Shown one piece after another: positions 12,896 to 22,150 of a DNA stretch of 23,604 nucleotides. A program made the position numbers and the translations under genes. Source of the DNA: Saccoglossus kowalevskii. Lineage: Eukaryota; Hemichordata; Enteropneusta; Harrimaniidae. Numbering within the stretch: position 1 is the stretch's first letter; each line of letters starts with the position of its first letter. The stretch covers positions 1-23,604 of the forward strand of contig NW_003125526.1 in the NCBI RefSeq assembly GCF_000003605.2, written 5' to 3'. The notes beneath the pieces are model-generated. The model was not told the origin of the DNA. It saw only the letters and a list, made by a program, of their open reading frames with translations, and searched no databases.

Positions 12896-13104
12896 CCCAA
12901 GTATGGAGCCGTCTCCAAGACTTGTCCCTTAGTTCCACAGTAAGTACATGTACTAGTAGTTCCAAGTACATGTATGGAGCCGTCTCCAAGACTTGTTCCT
13001 TAGTTTCACAGTAAGTACATGTACTAGTAGTTCCAAGTATGGAGCCGTCTCCAGAACTTGTCCCCTAGTTCCACAGTAAGTACATGTACAATGTACTAGT
13101 AGTT
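12896..13104. repeat. Register-disturbed monomers with three insertions
   Basis: Three successive monomers are 66, 71 and 72 bp long. The first gains a C (AGTTCCCAAG). The second gains 6 bp, reading CCAAGTACATGTATGG for CCAAGTATGG. The third gains 7 bp, reading GTACATGTACAATGTACTAG for GTACATGTACTAG, and also carries CCAGAAC and CCCCTAG changes. Both longer gains add a piece of the palindrome core (ACATGT and ATGTAC), which suggests slippage or template switching at the hairpin. The segment separates two differently ordered parts of the array. Confidence 0.8.
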
Positions 13105-14144
13105 CCAAGTATGGAGCTGTCTCCAAGACTTGTCCCTTAGTCCCACAGTAAGTACATGTACTAGTAGTTCCAAGTATGGAGCCGTCTCCAAGACTTGTCC
13201 CTTAGTTCCACAGTAAGTGCATGTACTAGTAGTTCCATGTATGGAGCCATCTCCAAGACTTGTCCCTTAGTTCCACAGTAAGTGCATGTACTAGTAGTTC
13301 CAAGTATGGAGCCGTCTCCAAGACTTGTTCCTTAGTTCCACAGTAAGTACTTGTACTAGTAGTTCCAAGTATGGAGCCGTCTCCAAGACTTGTTCCTTAG
13401 TTCCACAGTAAGTACATGTACTAGTAGTTCCAAGTATGGAGCCGTCTCCAAGACTTGTTCCTTAGTTCCACAGTAAGTACATGTACTAATATTCTCATGT
13501 ACAGAGCCGTCTCCAAGACTTGTTCCTTAGTTCCACAGTAAGTACATGTACTAGTAGTTCCAAGTATGGAGCTGTCTCCAAGACTTGTCCCTTAGTTCCA
13601 CAGTAAGTACATGTACTAGTAGTTCCAAGTATGGAGCCGTCTCCAAGACTTGTTCCTTAGTTCCACAGTAAGTACATGTACTAATATTTTCATGTACAGA
13701 GCCGTCTCCAAGACTTGTTCCTTAGTTCCACAGTAAGTACATGTACTTATATTCTCATGTATAGAGCCATCTCCAAGACTTGTCCCTTAGTTCCACAGTA
13801 AGTACATGTACTAGTAGTTCCAAGTATGGAGCCGTCTCCAAGACTTGTTCCTTAGTTTCACAGTAAGTACATGTACTAGTAGTTCCAAGTATGGAGCCGT
13901 CTCCAAGACTTGTCCCTTAGTTCCACAGTAAGTACATGTACTAGTAGTTCCATGTATGGAGCCGTCTCCAAGACTTGTTCCTTAGTTCCACAGTAAGTAC
14001 ATGTACTAGTAGTTCCAAGTATGGAGCCGTCTCCAAGACTTGTCCCTTAGTTCCACAGTAAGTACATGTACTAGTAGTTCCATGTATGGAGCCATCTCCA
14101 AGACTTGTTCCTTAGTTCCACAGTAAGTACATGTACTAGTAGTT

Positions 14145-15696
14145 CCAAGTATGGAGCTGTCTCCAAGACTTGTTCCTTAGTTCCACAGTAAGTACATGTA
14201 CTAGTAGTTCCAAGTATGGAGCCATCTCCAAAACTTGTCCCTTAGTCCCACAGTAAGTACATGTACTAGTAGTTCCAAGTATGGAGCCGTCTCCAAGACT
14301 TGTTCCTTAGTTTCACAGTAAGTACATGTACTAGTAGTTCCAAGTATGGAGCCGTCTCCAAGACTTGTCCCTTAGTTCCACAGTAAGTACATGTACTAGT
14401 AGTTCCAAGTATGGAGCCGTCTCCAAGACTTGTTCCTTAGTTTCACAGTAAGTACATGTACTAGTAGTTCCAAGTATGGAGCCGTCTCCAAGACTTGTCC
14501 CTTAGTTCCACAGTAAGTACATGTACTAGTAGTTCCATGTATGGAGCCGTCTCCAAGACTTGTTCCTTAGTTCCACAGTAAGTACATGTACTAGTAGTTC
14601 CAAGTATGGAGCCGTCTCCAAGACTTGTCCCTTAGTTCCACAGTAAGTACATGTACTAGTAGTTCCATGTATGGAGCCATCTCCAAGACTTGTCCCTTAG
14701 TTCCACAGTAAGTACATGTACTAGTAGTTCCATGTATGGAGCCGTCTCCAAGACTTGTCCCTTAGTTCCACAGTAAGTACATGTACTAGTAGTTCCAAGT
14801 ATGGAGCTGTCTCCAAGACTTGTCCCTTAGTAAGTACATGTACTAGTAGTTCCAAGTATGGAGCCGTCTCCAAGACTTGTCCCTTAGTTCCACAGTAAGT
14901 GCATGTACTAGTAGTTCCATGTATGGAGCCATCTCCAAGACTTGTCCCTTAGTTCCACAGTAAGTACATGTACTAGTAGTTCCAAGTATGGAGCTGTCTC
15001 CAAGACTTGTCCCTTAGTCCCACAGTAAGTACATATACTAGTAGTTCCAAGTATGGAGCCGTCTCCAAGACTTGTCCCTTAGTTCCACAGTAAGTGCATG
15101 TACTAGTAGTTCCATGTATGGAGCCATCTCCAAGACTTGTCCCTTAGTTCCACAGTAAGTGCATGTACTAGTAGTTCCAAGTATGGAGCCGTCTCCAAGA
15201 CTTGTTCCTTAGTTCCACAGTAAGTACTTGTACTAGTAGTTCCAAGTATGGAGCCGTCTCCAAGACTTGTTCCTTAGTTCCACAGTAAGTACATGTACTA
15301 GTAGTTCCAAGTATGGAGCCGTCTCCAAGACTTGTTCCTTAGTTCCACAGTAAGTACATGTACTAATATTCTCATGTACAGAGCCGTCTCCAAGACTTGT
15401 TCCTTAGTTCCACAGTAAGTACATGTACTAGTAGTTCCAAGTATGGAGCTGTCTCCAAGACTTGTCCCTTAGTTCCACAGTAAGTACATGTACTAGTAGT
15501 TCCAAGTATGGAGCCGTCTCCAAGACTTGTTCCTTAGTTCCACAGTAAGTACATGTACTAATATTTTCATGTACAGAGCCGTCTCCAAGACTTGTTCCTT
15601 AGTTCCACAGTAAGTACATGTACTTATATTCTCATGTATAGAGCCATCTCCAAGACTTGTCCCTTAGTTCCACAGTAAGTACATGTACTAGTAGTT
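14145..15696. repeat. 24-monomer higher-order block, copy 2
   Basis: This is the partner of 7564-9125, with the same order of monomer types. Its private differences are an 8-bp deletion that joins CCCTTAG directly to TAAGTACATG at about 14,830, and CATATAC for CATGTAC at about 15,033, which breaks the palindrome in that unit. Its last monomer overlaps the start of the 15,632-17,180 block. Confidence 0.75.
14795..14851. repeat. 57-bp monomer with an 8-bp deletion
   Basis: The expected TTAGTCCCACAGTAAG is reduced to TTAGTAAG. The lost 8 bases lie between two AGT triplets, and one AGT remains, as expected from slippage or microhomology-mediated deletion. This is the only clear monomer shortening of more than 1 bp in the array. 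Confidence 0.85.
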
Positions 15697-17180
15697 CCAA
15701 GTATGGAGCCGTCTCCAAGACTTGTTCCTTAGTTTCACATTAAGTACATGTACTAGTAGTTCCAAGTATGGAGCCGTCTCCAAGACTTGTCCCTTAGTTC
15801 CACAGTAAGTACATGTACTAGTAGTTCCATGTATGGAGCCGTCTCCAAGACTTGTTCCTTAGTTCCACAGTAAGTACATGTACTAGTAGTTCCAAGTATG
15901 GAGCCGTCTCCAAGACTTGTCCCTTAGTTCCACAGTAAGTACATGTACTAGTAGTTCCATGTATGGAGCCATCTCCAAGACTTGTCCTTTAGTTCCACAG
16001 TAAGTACATGTACTAGTAGTTCCATGTATGGAGCCGTCTCCAAGACTTGTCCCTTAGTTCCACAGTAAGTACATGTACTAGTAGTTCCAAGTATGGAGCT
16101 GTCTCCAAGACTTGTCCCTTAGTCCCACAGTAAGTACATGTACTAGTAGTTCCAAGTATGGAGCCGTCTCCAAGACTTGTCCCTTAGTTCCACAGTAAGT
16201 GCATGTACTAGTAGTTCCATGTATGGAGCCATCTCCAAGACTTGTCCCTTAGTTCCACAGTAAGTACATGTACTAGTAGTTCCAAGTATGGAGCTGTCTC
16301 CAAGACTTGTCCCTTAGTCCCACAGTAAGTACATGTACTAGTAGTTCCAAGTATGGAGCCGTCTCCAAGACTTGTCCCTTAGTTCCACAGTAAGTGCATG
16401 TACTAGTAGTTCCATGTATGGAGCCATCTCCAAGACTTGTCCCTTAGTTCCACAGTAAGTGCATGTACTAGTAGTTCCAAGTATGGAGCCGTCTCCAAGA
16501 CTTGTTCCTTAGTTCCACAGTAAGTACTTGTACTAGTAGTTCCAAGTATGGAGCCGTCTCCAAGACTTGTTCCTTAGTTCCACAGTAAGTACATGTACTA
16601 GTAGTTCCAAGTATGGAGCCGTCTCCAAGACTTGTTCCTTAGTTCCACAGTAAGTACATGTACTAATATTCTCATGTACAGAGCCGTCTCCAAGACTTGT
16701 TCCTTAGTTCCACAGTAAGTACATGTACTAGTAGTTCCAAGTATGGAGCTGTCTCCAAGACTTGTCCCTTAGTTCCACAGTAAGTACATGTACTAGTAGT
16801 TCCAAGTATGGAGCCGTCTCCAAGACTTGTTCCTTAGTTCCACAGTAAGTACATGTACTAATATTTTCATGTACAGAGCCGTCTCCAAGACTTGTTCCTT
16901 AGTTCCACAGTAAGTACATGTACTTATATTCTCATGTATAGAGCCATCTCCAAGACTTGTCCCTTAGTTCCACAGTAAGTACATGTACTAGTAGTTCCAA
17001 GTATGGAGCCGTCTCCAAGACTTGTTCCTTAGTTCCACAGTAAGTACATGTACTAGTAGTTCCAAGTATGGAGCCGTCTCCAAGACTCGTCCCGTAGTTC
17101 CACAGTAAGTACTTGTACTAGTAGTTCCAAGTATGGAGCCATCTCCAAAACTCATCCCTTAGTTCCACTCTATGTACATG
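15632..17180. repeat. 24-monomer segmental copy, donor or partner of 19207-20755
   Basis: Twenty-four monomers have the same type order as 19,207-20,755, at an offset of exactly 3,575 bp (55 monomers). Shared rare markers are TTTCACATTAAG, CCTTTAG in a CCATG/CCATCT unit, the AGTGCATG units, the AGTACTTG unit, both V-head pairs and the final CTCGTCCCGTAG / CACTCTATG pair. Wherever I compared lines directly they were identical. Similarity stops at 17,180, where this copy continues ACTAGTAG and the other ACTTATATT. Confidence 0.85.
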
Positions 17181-17386
17181 TACTAGTAGTTCCAAGTATG
17201 GAGCCGTCTCCAAGACTTGTTCCTTAGTTCCACAGTAAGTACATGTACTAGTAGTTCCAAGTATGGAGCCGTCTCCAAGACTCGTCCCGTAGTTCCACAG
17301 TAAGTACTTGTACTAGTAGTTCCAAGTATGGAGCCATCTCCAAAACTCATCCCTTAGTTCCACTCTATGTACATGTACTAGTAGTT
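17062..17386. repeat. Tandem copies of the CTCGTCCCGTAG / CACTCTATG pair
   Basis: A two-monomer cassette, CTCGTCCCGTAG...AGTACTTG followed by CCATCTCCAAAACTCATCCC...CACTCTATG, occurs at 17,062 and again at 17,257, three monomers apart (195 bp). Further copies lie at 3,665, 7,304, 9,191, 10,036, 12,441, 17,777, 17,907 (with TTGTCCCGTAG), 19,077, 20,637, 21,287, 21,413 and 22,064. The two members nearly always travel together, so it is a useful marker for tracing duplications. Confidence 0.75.
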
Positions 17387-17776
17387 CCAAGTATGGAGCC
17401 GTCTCCAAGACTTGTCCCTTAGTTCCACAGTAAGTACATGTACTAGTAGTTCCAAGTATGGAGCCGTCTCCAAGACTTGTCCCTTAGTTCCACAGTAAGT
17501 ACATGTACTAGTAGTTCCATGTATGGAGCCATCTCCAAGACTTGTCCCTTAGTTCCACAGTAAGTACATGTACTAGTAGTTCCATGTATGGAGCCGTCTC
17601 CAAGACTTGTCCCTTAGTTCCACAGTAAGTACATGTACTAGTAGTTCCAAGTATGGAGCTGTCTCCAAGACTTGTCCCTTAGTCCCACAGTAAGTACATG
17701 TACTAGTAGTTCCATGTATGGAGCCGTCTCCAAGACTTGTTCCTTAGTTCCACAGTAAGTACATGTACTAGTAGTT

Positions 17777-18643
17777 CCAAGTATGGAGCCGTCTCCAAGA
17801 CTCGTCCCGTAGTTCCACAGTAAGTACTTGTACTAGTAGTTCCAAGTATGGAGCCATCTCCAAAACTCATCCCTTAGTTCCACTCTATGTACATGTACTA
17901 GTAGTTCCAAGTATGGAGCCGTCTCCAAGACTTGTCCCGTAGTTCCACAGTAAGTACTTGTACTAGTAGTTCCAAGTATGGAGCCATCTCCAAAACTCAT
18001 CCCTTAGTTCCACTCTATGTACATGTACTAGTAGTTCCAAGTATGGAGCCGTCTCCAAGACTTGTCCCTTAGTTCCACAGTAAGTACATGTACTAGTAGT
18101 TCCAAGTATGGAGCCGTCTCCAAGACTTGTCCCTTAGTTCCAAAGTAAGTACATGTACTAGTAGTTCCATGTATGGAGCCATCTCCAAGACTTGTCCCTT
18201 AGTTCCACAGTAAGTACATGTACTAGTAGTTCCATGTATGGAGCCGTCTCCAAGACTTGTCCCTTAGTTCCACAGTAAGTACATGTACTAGTAGTTCCAA
18301 GTATGGAGCTGTCTCCAAGACTTGTCCCTTAGTCCCACAGTAAGTACATGTACTAGTAGTTCCATGTATGGAGCCGTCTCCAAGACTTGTCTCTTAGTCC
18401 CACAGTAAGTACATGTACTAATATTCTCATGTATAGAGCCGTCTCCAAGACTTGTTCCTTAGTTCCACAGTAAGTACATGTACTAGTAGTTCCAAGTATG
18501 GAGCCGTCTCCAAGACTTGTTCCTTAGTTCCACAGTAAGTACATGTACTAGTAGTTCCAAGTATGGAGCCGTCTCCAAGACTCGTCCCGTAGTTCCACAG
18601 TAAGTACTTGTACTAGTAGTTCCAAGTATGGAGCCATCTCCAA
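17777..18643. repeat. 13-monomer segmental copy, partner of 21287-22150
   Basis: The order is the CTCGTCCCGTAG/CACTCTATG pair, a TTGTCCCGTAG/CACTCTATG pair, a common unit, a unit with the private CCAAAGTAAG change (about 18,141), CCATG units, a CTGTCT/TCCCACAG unit, a GTCTCTTAG unit, a V head, a GTTCC unit and another CTCGTCCCGTAG unit. The same order, including the private CCAAAGTAAG, recurs at 21,287-22,150. This copy keeps regular 65-bp spacing throughout. Confidence 0.85.
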
Positions 18644-19041
18644 GACTCATCCCTTAGTTCCACAGTAAGTACATGTACTAGTAGTTCCAAGTATGGAGCC
18701 GTCTCCAAGACTTGTTCCTTAGTTCCACAGTAAGTACATGTACTAATATTCTCATGTACAGAGCCGTCTCCAAGACTTGTTCCTTAGTTCCACAGTAAGT
18801 ACATGTACTAGTAGTTCCAAGTATGGAGCTGTCTCCAAGACTTGTCCCTTAGTTCCACAGTAAGTACATGTACTAGTAGTTCCAAGTATGGAGCCGTCTC
18901 CAAGACTTGTTCCTTAGTTCCACAGTAAGTACATGTACTAATATTTTCATGTACAGAGCCGTCTCCAAGACTTGTTCCTTAGTTCCACAGTAAGTACATG
19001 TACTTATATTCTCATGTATAGAGCCATCTCCAAGACTTGTC

Positions 19042-19745
19042 CCTTAGTTCCACAGTAAGTACATGTACTAGTAGTTCCAAGTATGGAGCCGTCTCCAAGA
19101 CTCGTCCCGTAGTTCCACAGTAAGTACTTGTACTAGTAGTTCCAAGTATGGAGCCATCTCCAAAACTCATCCCTTAGTTCCACTCTATGTACATGTACTT
19201 ATATTCTCATGTATAGAGCCATCTCCAAGACTTGTCCCTTAGTTCCACAGTAAGTACATGTACTAGTAGTTCCAAGTATGGAGCCGTCTCCAAGACTTGT
19301 TCCTTAGTTTCACATTAAGTACATGTACTAGTAGTTCCAAGTATGGAGCCGTCTCCAAGACTTGTCCCTTAGTTCCACAGTAAGTACATGTACTAGTAGT
19401 TCCATGTATGGAGCCGTCTCCAAGACTTGTTCCTTAGTTCCACAGTAAGTACATGTACTAGTAGTTCCAAGTATGGAGCCGTCTCCAAGACTTGTCCCTT
19501 AGTTCCACAGTAAGTACATGTACTAGTAGTTCCATGTATGGAGCCATCTCCAAGACTTGTCCTTTAGTTCCACAGTAAGTACATGTACTAGTAGTTCCAT
19601 GTATGGAGCCGTCTCCAAGACTTGTCCCTTAGTTCCACAGTAAGTACATGTACTAGTAGTTCCAAGTATGGAGCTGTCTCCAAGACTTGTCCCTTAGTCC
19701 CACAGTAAGTACATGTACTAGTAGTTCCAAGTATGGAGCCGTCTC
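19042..19745. repeat. About 700-bp identical segment repeated at 20602-21305
   Basis: Line-by-line reading shows identity to 20,602-21,305 at an offset of 1,560 bp (24 monomers). It is bounded on the left by GTCCC against GTTCC and on the right by CCGTCTCCAAG against CCGTCTCAAGAC. It includes the TTTCACATTAAG and CCTTTAG private variants. No mismatch was seen, so this is among the youngest duplications here. Confidence 0.8.
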
Positions 19746-20755
19746 CAAGACTTGTCCCTTAGTTCCACAGTAAGTGCATGTACTAGTAGTTCCATGTATG
19801 GAGCCATCTCCAAGACTTGTCCCTTAGTTCCACAGTAAGTACATGTACTAGTAGTTCCAAGTATGGAGCTGTCTCCAAGACTTGTCCCTTAGTCCCACAG
19901 TAAGTACATGTACTAGTAGTTCCAAGTATGGAGCCGTCTCCAAGACTTGTCCCTTAGTTCCACAGTAAGTGCATGTACTAGTAGTTCCATGTATGGAGCC
20001 ATCTCCAAGACTTGTCCCTTAGTTCCACAGTAAGTGCATGTACTAGTAGTTCCAAGTATGGAGCCGTCTCCAAGACTTGTTCCTTAGTTCCACAGTAAGT
20101 ACTTGTACTAGTAGTTCCAAGTATGGAGCCGTCTCCAAGACTTGTTCCTTAGTTCCACAGTAAGTACATGTACTAGTAGTTCCAAGTATGGAGCCGTCTC
20201 CAAGACTTGTTCCTTAGTTCCACAGTAAGTACATGTACTAATATTCTCATGTACAGAGCCGTCTCCAAGACTTGTTCCTTAGTTCCACAGTAAGTACATG
20301 TACTAGTAGTTCCAAGTATGGAGCTGTCTCCAAGACTTGTCCCTTAGTTCCACAGTAAGTACATGTACTAGTAGTTCCAAGTATGGAGCCGTCTCCAAGA
20401 CTTGTTCCTTAGTTCCACAGTAAGTACATGTACTAATATTTTCATGTACAGAGCCGTCTCCAAGACTTGTTCCTTAGTTCCACAGTAAGTACATGTACTT
20501 ATATTCTCATGTATAGAGCCATCTCCAAGACTTGTCCCTTAGTTCCACAGTAAGTACATGTACTAGTAGTTCCAAGTATGGAGCCGTCTCCAAGACTTGT
20601 TCCTTAGTTCCACAGTAAGTACATGTACTAGTAGTTCCAAGTATGGAGCCGTCTCCAAGACTCGTCCCGTAGTTCCACAGTAAGTACTTGTACTAGTAGT
20701 TCCAAGTATGGAGCCATCTCCAAAACTCATCCCTTAGTTCCACTCTATGTACATG
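19207..20755. repeat. 24-monomer segmental copy of 15632-17180
   Basis: This has the same monomer order as 15,632-17,180. Upstream context differs: here the first V head follows a CACTCTATG monomer, while in the partner it follows a second V head. It overlaps the 704-bp identical segment at 19,042-19,745, which shows that duplications in this part are nested. Confidence 0.85.
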
Positions 20756-21305
20756 TACTTATATTCTCATGTATAGAGCCATCTCCAAGACTTGTCCCTT
20801 AGTTCCACAGTAAGTACATGTACTAGTAGTTCCAAGTATGGAGCCGTCTCCAAGACTTGTTCCTTAGTTTCACATTAAGTACATGTACTAGTAGTTCCAA
20901 GTATGGAGCCGTCTCCAAGACTTGTCCCTTAGTTCCACAGTAAGTACATGTACTAGTAGTTCCATGTATGGAGCCGTCTCCAAGACTTGTTCCTTAGTTC
21001 CACAGTAAGTACATGTACTAGTAGTTCCAAGTATGGAGCCGTCTCCAAGACTTGTCCCTTAGTTCCACAGTAAGTACATGTACTAGTAGTTCCATGTATG
21101 GAGCCATCTCCAAGACTTGTCCTTTAGTTCCACAGTAAGTACATGTACTAGTAGTTCCATGTATGGAGCCGTCTCCAAGACTTGTCCCTTAGTTCCACAG
21201 TAAGTACATGTACTAGTAGTTCCAAGTATGGAGCTGTCTCCAAGACTTGTCCCTTAGTCCCACAGTAAGTACATGTACTAGTAGTTCCAAGTATGGAGCC
21301 GTCTC
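20602..21305. repeat. Second copy of the 19042-19745 segment
   Basis: It is identical by eye to 19,042-19,745 until the last base before the indel-rich stretch. The array then changes at 21,287-21,310 to an order resembling 17,777-18,643, so a segment junction falls at or just before the start of the indel cluster. Confidence 0.8.
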
Positions 21306-22150
21306 AAGACTCGTCCCGTAGTTCACAGTAAGTACTGTACTAGTAGTTCAAGTATGGAGCCATCTCCAAAACTCATCCCTTAGTTCCACTCTATGTACAT
21401 GTACTAGTAGTTCCAAGTATAGAGCCGTCTCAAGACTTGTCCCGTAGTTCCACAGTAAAGTACTTGTACTAGTAGTTCCAAGTATGGAGCCATCTCCAAA
21501 ACTCATCCTTAGTTTCCACTCTATGTACATGTACTAGTAGTTCCAAGTATGAGAGCCGTCTCCAAGACTTGTCCCTTAGTTCCACAGTAAGTACATGTAC
21601 TAGTAGTTCCAAGTATGGAGCCGTCTCCAAGACTTGTCCCTTAGTTCCAAAGTAAGTACATGTACTAGTAGTTCCATGTATGGAGCCATCTCCAAGACTT
21701 GTCCCTTAGTTCCACAGTAAGTACATGTACTAGTAGTTCCATGTATGGAGCCGTCTCCAAGACTTGTCCCTTAGTTCCACAGTAAGTACATGTACTAGTA
21801 GTTCCAAGTATGGAGCTGTCTCCAAGACTTGTCCCTTAGTCCCACAGTAAGTACATGTACTAGTAGTTCCATGTATGGAGCCGTCTCCAAGACTTGTCTC
21901 TTAGTCCCACAGTAAGTACATGTACTAATATTCTCATGTATAGAGCCGTCTCCAAGACTTGTTCCTTAGTTCCACAGTAAGTACATGTACTAGTAGTTCC
22001 AAGTATGGAGCCGTCTCCAAGACTTGTTCCTTAGTTCCACAGTAAGTACATGTACTAGTAGTTCCAAGTATGGAGCCGTCTCCAAGACTCGTCCCGTAGT
22101 TCCACAGTAAGTACTTGTACTAGTAGTTCCAAGTATGGAGCCATCTCCAA
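21287..22150. repeat. 13-monomer segmental copy of 17777-18643, indel-rich at its left end
   Basis: The order matches 17,777-18,643 and includes the private CCAAAGTAAG change (about 21,648). The right two thirds keep exact 65-bp spacing. The left third (21,305-21,552) carries nine single-base indels relative to the partner: five lost and gained C or T bases within short runs, plus GTACTGTAC, GTAAAGTAC and GTATGAGAGCC. Net length change is -3. Confidence 0.85.

Larger units (their letters stand above)
15372..17971. repeat. 20-monomer (1,300-bp) higher-order period
   Basis: The V-head pairs at about 15,363/15,558 and 16,663/16,858 are exactly 1,300 bp (20 monomers) apart. Each is followed by a CTGTCT unit, a common unit, a second V head (ATTTTCATGTACAG) and an ACTTATATTCTC V head. 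The complete 20-monomer unit lies at 15,372-16,671. The second unit starts identically at 16,672 but departs after about five monomers, when the CTCGTCCCGTAG / CACTCTATG pair appears. With the same 20 plus three inserted monomers, the interval 18,743-20,238 is 23 monomers long. Confidence 0.75.

Noticed and set aside
21348..21530. 60-codon open frame on the minus strand
   Set aside because: It lies wholly inside degenerate monomers. It exists only because single-base indels in 21,305-21,552 remove the usual frame rotation, so stops are skipped. The equivalent monomers near 17.8-18.0 kb, without the indels, do not keep it open. The translation looks like translated satellite, with no domain.
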